The notes: generated from the sequence alone by a model not told the origin. DNA of 6,824 nt from an uncultured Rhodospirillales bacterium (GCA_903844785.1 CAIMVB010000236.1:1-6824); one strand, 5' to 3'. Numbered from the stretch's first letter, positions 1 through 5,843 are shown. Made by a program: numbers and translations.

Positions 1-187
1 AACCATCCAATCGCGCGCTATGGGTGGTGTGGCGGGCGGCACCTATCTTTTCGCGCTGCCTGGTTCAACCGGCGCCTGCAAGGATGGCTGGGATGAGATT
101 CTGCGCTTCCAATTGGATTCGCGGCACCGCCCCTGCAATCTGGTGGAGCTGATGCCGCGCCTATTGGAACATTTAAAGCCCGTGTGA
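1..187 (+). CDS. moaB: MoaB-type molybdenum cofactor biosynthesis protein, C-terminal fragment
   Basis: This is the last 61 codons of a gene that begins outside the window; the frame starts at base 2 and ends with TGA at 185-187. The protein reads TIQSRAMGGVAGG..., then ALPGSTGACKDGWDEI and LDSRHRPCNLVELMPRLLE. The LPGS loop and the QLDSRHRPCN tail are characteristic of the MoaB/MogA/gephyrin-G fold. Members of this cytoplasmic family bind molybdopterin and, in organisms where the activity was shown, adenylylate it before molybdate insertion; MoaB in some bacteria is thought to be redundant with MogA. The alphaproteobacterial MoaB form fits the tail better than MogA, but the N-terminal half is not visible. 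The gene converges on a molybdopterin-dependent hydroxylase 39 nt away, which fits a molybdenum theme without proving co-regulation. Confidence 0.9.
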   Translation, partial: TIQSRAMGGVAGGTYLFALPGSTGACKDGWDEILRFQLDSRHRPCNLVELMPRLLEHLKPV

Positions 188-191
188 CGGG

Positions 192-219
192 CGCGCGAGG
201 GACGCAAACCCCTCGCGCG
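192..219. terminator. Hairpin between convergent moaB and the molybdopterin hydroxylase gene
   Basis: The arms at 192-201 (CGCGCGAGGG) and 210-219 (CCCTCGCGCG) are perfect 10-bp complements around the 8-nt loop ACGCAAAC. The structure lies between the moaB stop (185-187) and the hydroxylase stop (227-229), so it can fold in transcripts from either side. Neither side has a real U-tract: only TT follows on the + strand. It could be a weak bidirectional terminator or an mRNA 3'-end protecting structure. The repeat is seen directly; the termination role is inferred. Confidence 0.6.
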
Positions 220-226
220 TTATGCC

Positions 227-2560
227 TCAGGCCGCCTTGGAAGTCGCCAAGGCCTTCCAAACGCTTTCCGGTGTGGCCGGCATATCAATATGCTTCACGC
301 CATCACCGGCCAGCGCATCCACCACAGCGTTGATGAGCGCAGGCGGGCTACCCACAGCGCCCGCTTCGCCGGCCCCCTTCACGCCAAGCGGGTTCGTCTC
401 ACACGGCACTTCGATGAAATCCACATCAATATTCGGCAGATCATCGGCGCGTGGCAGCGCGTAATCCATGAAGGATGCCGATAGAAGCTGGCCGCTTTCC
501 GCATCAAAGGCAGTGCGTTCCAGCATGGCCTGACCAATGCCCTGCGCCACACCACCATGCACCTGGCCGCGCACGATCAGCGGGTTCAGCGCATGGCCGA
601 CATCATCAATCACGACATAATTCGCAACTTTGATGATGCCGGTATCGGGGTCCACCTCAACCTCGGCGGCGTGGCAGCCATTGGGGAAGGTGTGGGATTT
701 GATCTGCGCCACTTCCAGCGCATCCAAAAGCGTCACTTCCTGGCCCTTAGCGGCACGCGCCTTTTGCGCTGCTGCCAATTCCAGAATGCCAATGCCCTTA
801 TCGGTGCCGACAACGCCAAAACGGCCATTGGCAGTGGTGAATTCAATATCGGCGACCGCCGCTTCCAAATGCTCGGAAGCTGCCTTCTTGCCTTTTTCCA
901 CCACGGAAGCTGCGGTTACCAGAATGGCCTGGCCTTCGGAATAAAGGCTGCGCGCGCCACCCGTGCCGCCGCCCGAGGGCAGGCTTTCGGAATCGCCCTG
1001 ACGCACACGGATCTTTTCGATCGGGATGCCAAGCTCATGGCTGGTCAGCATGGCATAGGCGGTTTCATGCCCCTGCCCGGTGCTTTGCGTGCCGACATAA
1101 ACATCCACGAACCCATCATCGGCGAAACGCACCGCGGCGTTTTCGGTCGCGTCACCGCCGGTCGCTTCCAGGTAATAGGCGAAGCCAATGCCGCGCCTTT
1201 TGCCGCGCCTTTGGCTTTCCGCCCGCCGTGCGGCGAAGCCGGACCAGTTCAGCCGTTCCAGCGCCGTATCCATGAGCTTCGCGAACTCACCGGAATCATA
1301 GCGCTGCCCCATGGCCGAGACGTAAGGCATGGCGGAAGACGGCACCATGTTGCGCTTGCGGATCGCGACACGATCCATGCCCATTTCCTGCGCCGCGGTA
1401 TCAATCAGGCGCTCCACCAGATAATTGCTCTCTGGCCGCCCGGCACCGCGATAGGCATCCACCGGCACGGTATTGGTGATGACGCCCACAACATTGGCGT
1501 AGATGGCGCCGAAATCATAAACACTCGCCAACACTTTGGTGCCGGCACCGGTCGGGATGAAGGGCGCGAAGGTGTTCAGATAAGCGCCCATATTCGCCCA
1601 ATTCTTGGTGCGCAGCGCAAGGAACTTGCCATCCTTATCCAGCGCCAATTCACCGGCGGTGATATTGTCCCGTCCATGCGTGTCGGATTGGAAGGCTTCC
1701 GTACGCTCTGACGTCCATTTCACCGGGCGCTTCAACTTGCGCGCGGCGAAGCAGGTCAGCACATGTTCGGCATACAAGAACAACTTCATGCCGAAGCCAC
1801 CGCCGACATCGGGGGTGACAACGCGGAAATGATCTTCCGGCAGGTTGAAGACGCTGCCAGCCAAAAGCTTCCGTACCAACCAAGACCCTTGGGTATTGGT
1901 GTGCAGCGTCCATTTGCCGCTGGACGCATCATAATCCGCCACCGCCGCGCGGGCTTCCATGCTGGCCACGACGATGCGGTTATTCACCACGGTCAGACGC
2001 GTGACATGCGCAGCCTTGGCGAAAAGCGCATCGGTCTTGTCCCTGTCACCCACATGCCAATCAAAGCAGGTATTATTCGGCGCGCTGGCCCAAACCTGAG
2101 GCTGGCCGGGCTTGGTGGCAGTCGCGAGATCAGTGGCCGAGGGCAGGATCTCATAATCCACCTCAATCGCCTCGGCGGCATCGCGCGCGGCCTTGGCGCT
2201 TTCCGCCACCACAAAAGCAACCGGGTCGCCCACATGGCGCACCACGCCTTCCGCCAAAGTCGGGCGCGGCGTGGAAGAAAGCGGCGAACCATCGCTATTC
2301 TTGAGCGGGATCAGGCAAGGCAGCGGCCCCAGCCCCTCAGCCGCCAAATCCGCCGCCGTATATACACCCAGTACCCCGGGCACGGCTTTGGCGGCGGCGG
2401 TGGAAATGCTTTTGATCGCCGCATGGGCATGGGGGCTGCGGAGCACCACGCCCTGAGCCTCTCCAGGCAGGCTGATATCGGCAGTATAGCGCCCATCGCC
2501 TTTCAAAAGCCTGGGGTCTTCGACACGACGAATGGATTGGCTGAGGCCGAATTTTGCCAT
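227..2560 (-). CDS. Xanthine dehydrogenase family molybdopterin-binding subunit (form II CoxL-like)
   Basis: This 777-residue protein is close to the usual length of CoxL-type large subunits. It has the aldehyde oxidase/xanthine dehydrogenase a/b hammerhead domain at about 18-135, then the two molybdopterin-binding halves at about 150-400 and 420-750. Visible cofactor motifs are GGGFGMK (253-259), TQSTGQGHET (491-500) and GGARS (534-538). The catalytic base is Glu732 in GVKGAGEAG. The active-site loop is AYRGAGR (369-375); true CO dehydrogenase has AYRCSFR with the Cu-binding Cys, so this is a form II paralogue, a hydroxylase of unknown aldehyde or heterocycle substrate. The start at 2560 is secure: an in-frame TAG lies at 2575-2573, an AGGGAG ribosome site sits 8 nt upstream, and the next Met is residue 201. 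No signal peptide is seen. The FeS (CoxS) and FAD (CoxM) partner subunits are not adjacent: the divergent neighbour is a lactonase and the downstream one is moaB. Confidence 0.93.
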   Translation of the reverse strand: MAKFGLSQSIRRVEDPRLLKGDGRYTADISLPGEAQGVVLRSPHAHAAIKSISTAAAKAVPGVLGVYTAADLAAEGLGPLPCLIPLKNSDGSPLSSTPRPTLAEGVVRHVGDPVAFVVAESAKAARDAAEAIEVDYEILPSATDLATATKPGQPQVWASAPNNTCFDWHVGDRDKTDALFAKAAHVTRLTVVNNRIVVASMEARAAVADYDASSGKWTLHTNTQGSWLVRKLLAGSVFNLPEDHFRVVTPDVGGGFGMKLFLYAEHVLTCFAARKLKRPVKWTSERTEAFQSDTHGRDNITAGELALDKDGKFLALRTKNWANMGAYLNTFAPFIPTGAGTKVLASVYDFGAIYANVVGVITNTVPVDAYRGAGRPESNYLVERLIDTAAQEMGMDRVAIRKRNMVPSSAMPYVSAMGQRYDSGEFAKLMDTALERLNWSGFAARRAESQRRGKRRGIGFAYYLEATGGDATENAAVRFADDGFVDVYVGTQSTGQGHETAYAMLTSHELGIPIEKIRVRQGDSESLPSGGGTGGARSLYSEGQAILVTAASVVEKGKKAASEHLEAAVADIEFTTANGRFGVVGTDKGIGILELAAAQKARAAKGQEVTLLDALEVAQIKSHTFPNGCHAAEVEVDPDTGIIKVANYVVIDDVGHALNPLIVRGQVHGGVAQGIGQAMLERTAFDAESGQLLSASFMDYALPRADDLPNIDVDFIEVPCETNPLGVKGAGEAGAVGSPPALINAVVDALAGDGVKHIDMPATPESVWKALATSKAA
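1189..1212. repeat. Perfect 12-bp tandem duplication inside the molybdopterin hydroxylase gene
   Basis: TGCCGCGCCTTT occurs twice head to tail, at 1189-1200 and 1201-1212, with no mismatch. Read on the coding (-) strand it gives the in-frame repeat RRGK-RRGI at residues 451-458, a basic stretch in the linker just before the second molybdopterin-binding half. The duplication adds four residues and keeps the frame. It may be a recent slippage event or a convergent basic sequence. Confidence 0.85.
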
Positions 2561-2668
2561 GGCGGGGGCTCCCTAATTCTTGTCCAGGCCGCATCATTCA
2601 CCATGGTGGGGGTCAAAGGAAAGGGGGGAAGGCTTCGCCCGCGATGATTTGTGGCCTAACCTGCCCCC
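2561..2668. promoter_or_regulatory. Divergent intergenic region between hydroxylase and SMP-30-like gene
   Basis: These 108 bp must carry the promoters of both divergent genes. The region contains the perfect 10-bp palindrome CACCATGGTG (2599-2608), which might be a regulator half-site pair. It also has a purine-rich run at 2617-2632 and, on the - strand, a TTGACC hexamer (2616-2611) resembling a sigma-70 -35 element. About 17 nt downstream of that hexamer there is no convincing -10 match (TGCGGC), so I do not call a promoter. The + strand side lacks any clear -35/-10 pair. Confidence 0.45.
2569..2574 (-). promoter_or_regulatory. Ribosome binding site of the molybdopterin hydroxylase gene
   Basis: On the - strand AGGGAG stands 8 nt before the ATG at 2560-2558. 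The in-frame TAG at 2575-2573 overlaps this site, so no longer in-frame start is possible and the pair together fixes the N-terminus. Confidence 0.75.
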
Positions 2669-3562
2669 ATGTGGTTCCCCGCCCCCAAGGAGCTTCCGCT
2701 CCGCCCCTTCGCCCGCCTGCCGGATAGGCTTCGCCAAATGCGCCGCACCGCCTGGGCGGATGCCAATCGCGCCGGCGCGCCGATTGATAGTTTCCTGGAA
2801 GGCCCCTGCTTTGACCGTGCGGGGCGCTTCCTGGTCACCGATATCCCAAATGGCCGCATCCTGCTGGTCGGTCCCGGTGATGGTTGGGACGTGCTGGCGG
2901 AATATGAGGGCTGGCCGAATGGCTTGGCCCTTGGCGCCGATGATGCGCTGTTGATTGCCGATTATCGCCATGGGCTTCTCAGCCTTGATCCAACGCGCGG
3001 CTCCATCACGCCGCTATTGGAACATGTCGGCAGCGAAGGCTTTCTTGGCCTGAATGATGTGACGCTTGGCGCGAATGGCGCGATTTTCTTCACCGACCAA
3101 GGCCAGACCGGCCTGCAGGACCCGCGTGGGCGGGTTTATCGGCTATCGCCAGATGGCCGGCTGGATCGGCTGATCTCCAACGGCCCGAGCCCCAATGGCA
3201 TTGCGCTGAATAAGGCCGGCACGCATTGTTATGTGGCGATGACGCGGTCTTGTGAGGTCTGGCGCTTCGCGCTCCGCGCGGACGCCATTGTGGGCAAGGC
3301 CAATCTGTTCTTCCGCACGCCGGCGGGCACATCCGGGCCGGATGGCATGGCGGTGGATGTGCATGACAGGCTTTTCATCGCCAATCCCGGCCATGGCATG
3401 GTCTGGGGCGTTGATCCGCATGGCGTGCCGCTTTTCGCGCTGGACTGCCGGCCCTTTGGCCGCATGCCCACCAATTGCTGCTTCGCGCCGGATGGCATCA
3501 CCCTGCTGATCACGGAAAGCCAATCAGGCCAGGTTTTGGCGGCAGAAATCCCGCCGCCCTGA
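2669..3562 (+). CDS. SMP-30/gluconolactonase/LRE family hydrolase
   Basis: The 297-residue protein is a six-bladed beta-propeller of the SMP-30/gluconolactonase (LRE) family, whose members hydrolyse sugar or other lactones using one divalent metal ion. Candidate metal and substrate ligands are Glu44 (SFLEGP), Asn129 (GLNDV), Asn176 (SPNGIALN) and Asp225 (SGPDGMAVD). Their spacing of 85, 47 and 49 residues is close to Glu18, Asn103, Asn154 and Asp204 of mammalian SMP-30. No signal peptide or membrane segment is visible, so it is probably cytoplasmic. The ATG at 2669 is the first possible start after the in-frame TAA at 2657-2659, but no Shine-Dalgarno precedes it. A leaderless transcript or a start at Met24 (2738, with GGATAGG about 10 nt upstream) is possible, although residues 1-23 could be genuine. 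It is divergent from the molybdopterin hydroxylase and may act on a lactone in the same route; the substrate is unknown. Confidence 0.88.
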   Translation: MWFPAPKELPLRPFARLPDRLRQMRRTAWADANRAGAPIDSFLEGPCFDRAGRFLVTDIPNGRILLVGPGDGWDVLAEYEGWPNGLALGADDALLIADYRHGLLSLDPTRGSITPLLEHVGSEGFLGLNDVTLGANGAIFFTDQGQTGLQDPRGRVYRLSPDGRLDRLISNGPSPNGIALNKAGTHCYVAMTRSCEVWRFALRADAIVGKANLFFRTPAGTSGPDGMAVDVHDRLFIANPGHGMVWGVDPHGVPLFALDCRPFGRMPTNCCFAPDGITLLITESQSGQVLAAEIPPP

Positions 3563-3574
3563 ACCAGGTTCAGG
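3558..3574. terminator. Inverted repeat spanning two convergent stop codons
   Basis: CCTGAACCAGGTTCAGG is a perfect inverted repeat with 8-bp arms (3558-3565 and 3567-3574) around a single central base; as RNA it would form a 7-bp stem with a CAG loop. It contains the TGA of the SMP-30-like gene (3560-3562) and the TGA of the Usp gene (3572-3570). With only 7 nt between the stops, it is the only candidate transcription end element for both genes. No U-tract follows on either side, so intrinsic termination here would be weak. The structure is seen; the function is inferred. Confidence 0.5.
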
Positions 3575-4076
3575 TCACCCGGTCCAATTCCTGTTCCGTC
3601 ATACCGCCAGGCACCAGGGCCATGGGGATTTTCAGGCGGGATGCGTGGCGGCCTGTCAGCGCGGAAATCAGCGGCCCCGGCCCGCTACTGCCGGTTGCCA
3701 TGGCCAGCACCAGGATGGAAATGCGCGGGTCTTCGTCGATCAAGGAAAGCAATTCTTCCCGCGCTTCGCCTTCGCGGATGATCAGCATGGGCATGCCGCC
3801 GGTAATCTCACTGACATGAGAGGCCAAGCCCGCGAGCAGGCGCTCAGCCTCCGCGCGGCGTTCTTCCTGCATCATCACGCCAACGCCGGCCCATTCCACC
3901 AACTCCACGGGTTCCAGCACGCGCAGCAGCGCCACGCGCCCACCGCCTTTGCGGGCCCGCAGGCAGGCATAGCGCAGCGCCACTGCCTGTTCGGCGCTGT
4001 CATCCACCACCACCAGGAAAACGCGATCCCGTTTGGCCTTGCTGGCAGCGGCGGCGGCTTCTTCAGTATCGGGCAT
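3570..4076 (-). CDS. Universal stress protein (UspA) family protein with altered nucleotide-binding motif
   Basis: This 168-residue protein has a Usp fold: strand 1 is RVFLVVVDDSAEQAVALRYA (18-37, with the usual Asp at 25/26), a long helix with a REGEAREELLSLI element follows at 101-113, and the final strand is IPMALVPGG (150-158). The family ATP motif G-2x-G-9x-G(S/T) appears as Gly129, Gly132 and Gly142, but the Ser/Thr is Arg143, so nucleotide binding may differ. An Ala/Lys-rich N-terminal tail of about 17 residues precedes the fold. The start at 4076 is chosen because AGGAGG lies 5 nt upstream and the ATG overlaps the upstream TGA by one base (TGATG); a Met at 4136 would lie deep inside the upstream gene. 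It is the last gene of the TSUP-TIGR02186-Usp operon, and its stop lies in an inverted repeat shared with the convergent neighbour. A cytoplasmic regulatory or sensing role for the membrane partners is inference. Confidence 0.85.
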   Translation of the reverse strand: MPDTEEAAAAASKAKRDRVFLVVVDDSAEQAVALRYACLRARKGGGRVALLRVLEPVELVEWAGVGVMMQEERRAEAERLLAGLASHVSEITGGMPMLIIREGEAREELLSLIDEDPRISILVLAMATGSSGPGPLISALTGRHASRLKIPMALVPGGMTEQELDRVT

Positions 4077-4822
4077 CAATTCCTCCTGAACAGCACGCTG
4101 CCGAGCCAGCCTGCCAGCACCGCCAAAACAATACAAAGCACGCCGTAAAGCAGCGGCTGACCACGCGCGAGGGAAGCAATCTCCGCCGCCGAGCCCACGC
4201 GTTCAAGGCGGAGCGATAATTCCTGGCGCGCGATCACGCGCCCTTCGCGGGCCAAAAGCACCTCAATTTGATAATCGCCGGTTTGCACCGTGGCGGGGAA
4301 GGAAATGCGCGCGCTGAAAAGCCGTTCGCCTGCCCGCGCAACAGGGGCGGCATATTCCTGCCAGCGTCCGTCGGCTTGCTTCAATTCCAAAAGAGCCGCG
4401 CGAAAGCTGGGGTTGCGATTGCCTTCACTGCGCAGGCGAAGGTTATCAAAGCCCAGGCGATATTGCCGCCTTTCATCCTCGGGCAGAATTTCCCAAACGC
4501 GGCGCGTGCCAGTCAGGGCATAAAAGCCCGGCACTTCGGGAAAGCGCGTGGAAGGGCCATTCAGCCAAATGCCCAGCACATTGATCTTGCGCCGCACCAC
4601 CACGCCCTGGGTCGGGCCGGTGGCCACTACGATCAAATCTTCTGGCGGGTCGCCACCAAGTGGGTTTTGCGTGGCGCCGAATACTAACACTGAAGCGCCG
4701 GTGAAGCCGGTGCTGATTTCAACCCTATCCGTGGAAAGTTCTGCCGTAATGGGCTGGCCAAAGGAAGCGGCAGGCGCAATCAGCACGCCAAGCAGGAACA
4801 GCGCGCGCGCCCAGGCCTTCAT
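4076..4822 (-). CDS. TIGR02186 family (Alph_Pro_TM) membrane-anchored periplasmic protein
   Basis: The 248-residue protein matches the alphaproteobacterial TIGR02186/Alph_Pro_TM family, whose function is unknown. Residues 1-22 form a Sec signal peptide (basic MKAWAR, hydrophobic core, likely cleavage near AAS or SFG before Gln23). The conserved start of the mature domain is LSTDRVEISTGFTGASVLVFGA (29-50), followed by a beta-rich extracytoplasmic domain to about 222. This includes VVVRRKINVLGIWLNG (74-89) and TGDYQIEVLL (181-190), which looks like an immunoglobulin-like or carbohydrate-module-like beta sandwich. A C-terminal transmembrane helix (about 225-243) ends in the stop-transfer RRN, so the body should face the periplasm. 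Its ATG overlaps the stop of the TSUP gene by 4 bases (ATGA) and its TGA overlaps the Usp start by 1 base. No strong Shine-Dalgarno precedes the ATG, which fits coupling to the upstream gene. A role as accessory to the TSUP permease is inferred from this arrangement. Confidence 0.85.
   Translation of the reverse strand: MKAWARALFLLGVLIAPAASFGQPITAELSTDRVEISTGFTGASVLVFGATQNPLGGDPPEDLIVVATGPTQGVVVRRKINVLGIWLNGPSTRFPEVPGFYALTGTRRVWEILPEDERRQYRLGFDNLRLRSEGNRNPSFRAALLELKQADGRWQEYAAPVARAGERLFSARISFPATVQTGDYQIEVLLAREGRVIARQELSLRLERVGSAAEIASLARGQPLLYGVLCIVLAVLAGWLGSVLFRRN
4081..4087 (-). promoter_or_regulatory. Strong ribosome binding site of the Usp gene, inside the upstream gene
   Basis: On the - strand AGGAGGA (4087-4081) lies 4-5 nt before the ATG at 4076-4074, within the last codons of the TIGR02186 gene. 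It selects 4076 over the longer upstream start at 4136. Together with the one-base TGATG overlap it points to translational coupling by termination-reinitiation. Confidence 0.8.
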
Positions 4823-5733
4823 GAAATCGGGCCAAGGGTGAAGGCGCGGCTTGGCGTTTGCAGCAGATTCCAGGCGAGACCAAAAGCAACCGCCAGCACC
4901 AATAAGCCAAGCAGGGCGCGGGTTTCCTCACCACGCAGTTTGGTGCCCATGGCGGCGCCAAATTGCGCGCCCGCTACGCCGCCGGCCAGCAACAAAAGCG
5001 TCAGCACAATATCCACGCTACCAACCTGCCAGGCCTGTAACAGCGTGACATTGGCCGAGACAAAAACCACCTGAAACAGCGATGTGCCAATCACAATCGA
5101 GGTAGGCATGCCAAGGATGTAAATCATCGCCGGCACCAGCATGAAGCCGCCACCCACCCCCATGATGGCGGAGAGCATGCCAATGCCAAAGCCAATCAAC
5201 AGCGGCGGAATAACCGAAATATACAGCCTGGAATCGCGAAAGCGCAGCTTGAAGGGCAGGCCATGCAGCCAGGTATGTTCATGGAGCTTGCGCCGTGGCG
5301 CCGTGCCGCGCCGGCGCCGGAGCAAGGCCGTGACGCTTTCACGCACCATCAAGGCGCCAACAATGCCAAGGATCACCACGTAAAATAGCGAGACCGCGAT
5401 ATCCACCTGGCCCCAGCGCTTGAGAAGCGCAAAGATCTGCACGCCAAGTGCGGAACCAACCAGCCCGCCCGCAAATAGCGTGAGCCCCATGCGCCAATCC
5501 ACATTGCCGCGGCGCCACTGCGCAATCAGGCCAGAGATCGAAGCACCCAGCGTTTGATTGGCGCCAGACGCCACCGCAACAGGGGATGGAATGCCGATCA
5601 GCATCAAAAGCGGCGTCAGCAAAAACCCGCCGCCCACACCAAAAAGCCCCGATAGCCAGCCCACGCCAAAGCCGATGCCAAGCAGCAGCAGGGCATCTAC
5701 ACTCATTTCAGCGATGGGCAGGTAGACCTGCAT
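4819..5733 (-). CDS. TauE/SafE (TSUP) family inner-membrane permease
   Basis: The 304-residue protein has the two-fold repeat of the TSUP family: FGVGGGFLLTPLL (31-43) in the first half and MGVGGGFMLVPAM (191-203) in the second. About eight hydrophobic spans surround a basic cytoplasmic loop at roughly 136-167, which contains RRRRGTAPRR. Characterised members export sulfite, sulfoacetate or other small organosulfur or carboxylate anions; the substrate here is not predictable, and no sulfur-metabolism gene is in view. I chose ATG 5733 because MQVYLPIAEMSVD is a typical family N-terminus, with GGA 6 nt upstream (weak). A longer in-frame TTG start at 5799 would add 22 residues that include a basic stretch and seem not to belong. 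The stop overlaps the next gene's ATG by 4 bases (ATGA), making it the first gene of a coupled trio. Confidence 0.9.
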   Translation of the reverse strand: MQVYLPIAEMSVDALLLLGIGFGVGWLSGLFGVGGGFLLTPLLMLIGIPSPVAVASGANQTLGASISGLIAQWRRGNVDWRMGLTLFAGGLVGSALGVQIFALLKRWGQVDIAVSLFYVVILGIVGALMVRESVTALLRRRRGTAPRRKLHEHTWLHGLPFKLRFRDSRLYISVIPPLLIGFGIGMLSAIMGVGGGFMLVPAMIYILGMPTSIVIGTSLFQVVFVSANVTLLQAWQVGSVDIVLTLLLLAGGVAGAQFGAAMGTKLRGEETRALLGLLVLAVAFGLAWNLLQTPSRAFTLGPIS

Positions 5734-5843
5734 CGCGATTCCAATCAGTCCAAACGTGAGCCTTACGCGAAGCTTCGACCTTGCGGCGCAACCCCGCAAG
5801 AGGCTTTATCGGCGCGTTACAAGGCAGGAATGCGGCAGGGGCG
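5734..5843. promoter_or_regulatory. Intergenic leader upstream of the TSUP operon
   Basis: The 110 bp between the MFS stop (5844) and the TSUP start hold a hairpin with 7-bp arms at 5780-5786 (CTTGCGG) and 5794-5800 (CCGCAAG) and a 7-nt loop. Beside it is the perfect 10-bp palindrome CGAAGCTTCG (5768-5777). Neither is followed by a U-tract in the - direction, so these look more like a leader or operator structure than an intrinsic terminator of the MFS gene. I find no confident -35/-10 pair, so co-transcription with the MFS gene remains open. Confidence 0.4.

Noticed and set aside
557..1711. 384-codon open frame on the + strand, antisense to the molybdopterin hydroxylase gene
   Set aside because: It lies entirely within a gene with clear family motifs, its translation is rich in His, Arg and Gln with no recognisable domain, and no ribosome site supports it. 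Long antisense frames are expected in GC-rich coding DNA.
227..2560. Assignment of the hydroxylase as aerobic carbon monoxide dehydrogenase large subunit
   Set aside because: The loop is AYRGAGR without the Cu-binding Cys, and neither CoxM nor CoxS is adjacent.
2588..2616. Sigma-70 promoter for the hydroxylase gene from TTGACC at 2616-2611 on the - strand
   Set aside because: The hexamer at the expected -10 distance is TGCGGC, which does not resemble TATAAT.
1763..2647. 294-codon open frame on the + strand covering the 5' part of the hydroxylase gene and the divergent region
   Set aside because: It is antisense to conserved coding sequence and has a low-complexity His/Gly/Arg-rich translation. 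It is best explained as a shadow frame.
2594..2971. 125-codon - strand frame over the divergent region and the start of the SMP-30-like gene
   Set aside because: It overlaps a conserved beta-propeller gene and the hydroxylase promoter region, and its translation has no recognisable domain.
4077..4136. N-terminal extension of the Usp gene to a Met at 4136
   Set aside because: The extra 20 residues read through the C-terminal helix codons of the TIGR02186 gene. The ATG at 4076 has AGGAGG at the right distance and the usual stop/start overlap.
5734..5799. Extension of the TSUP gene to a TTG at 5799
   Set aside because: The additional 22 residues resemble no family N-terminus and are translated from the intergenic hairpin. 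MQVYLPIAEMSVD from ATG 5733 fits the family.
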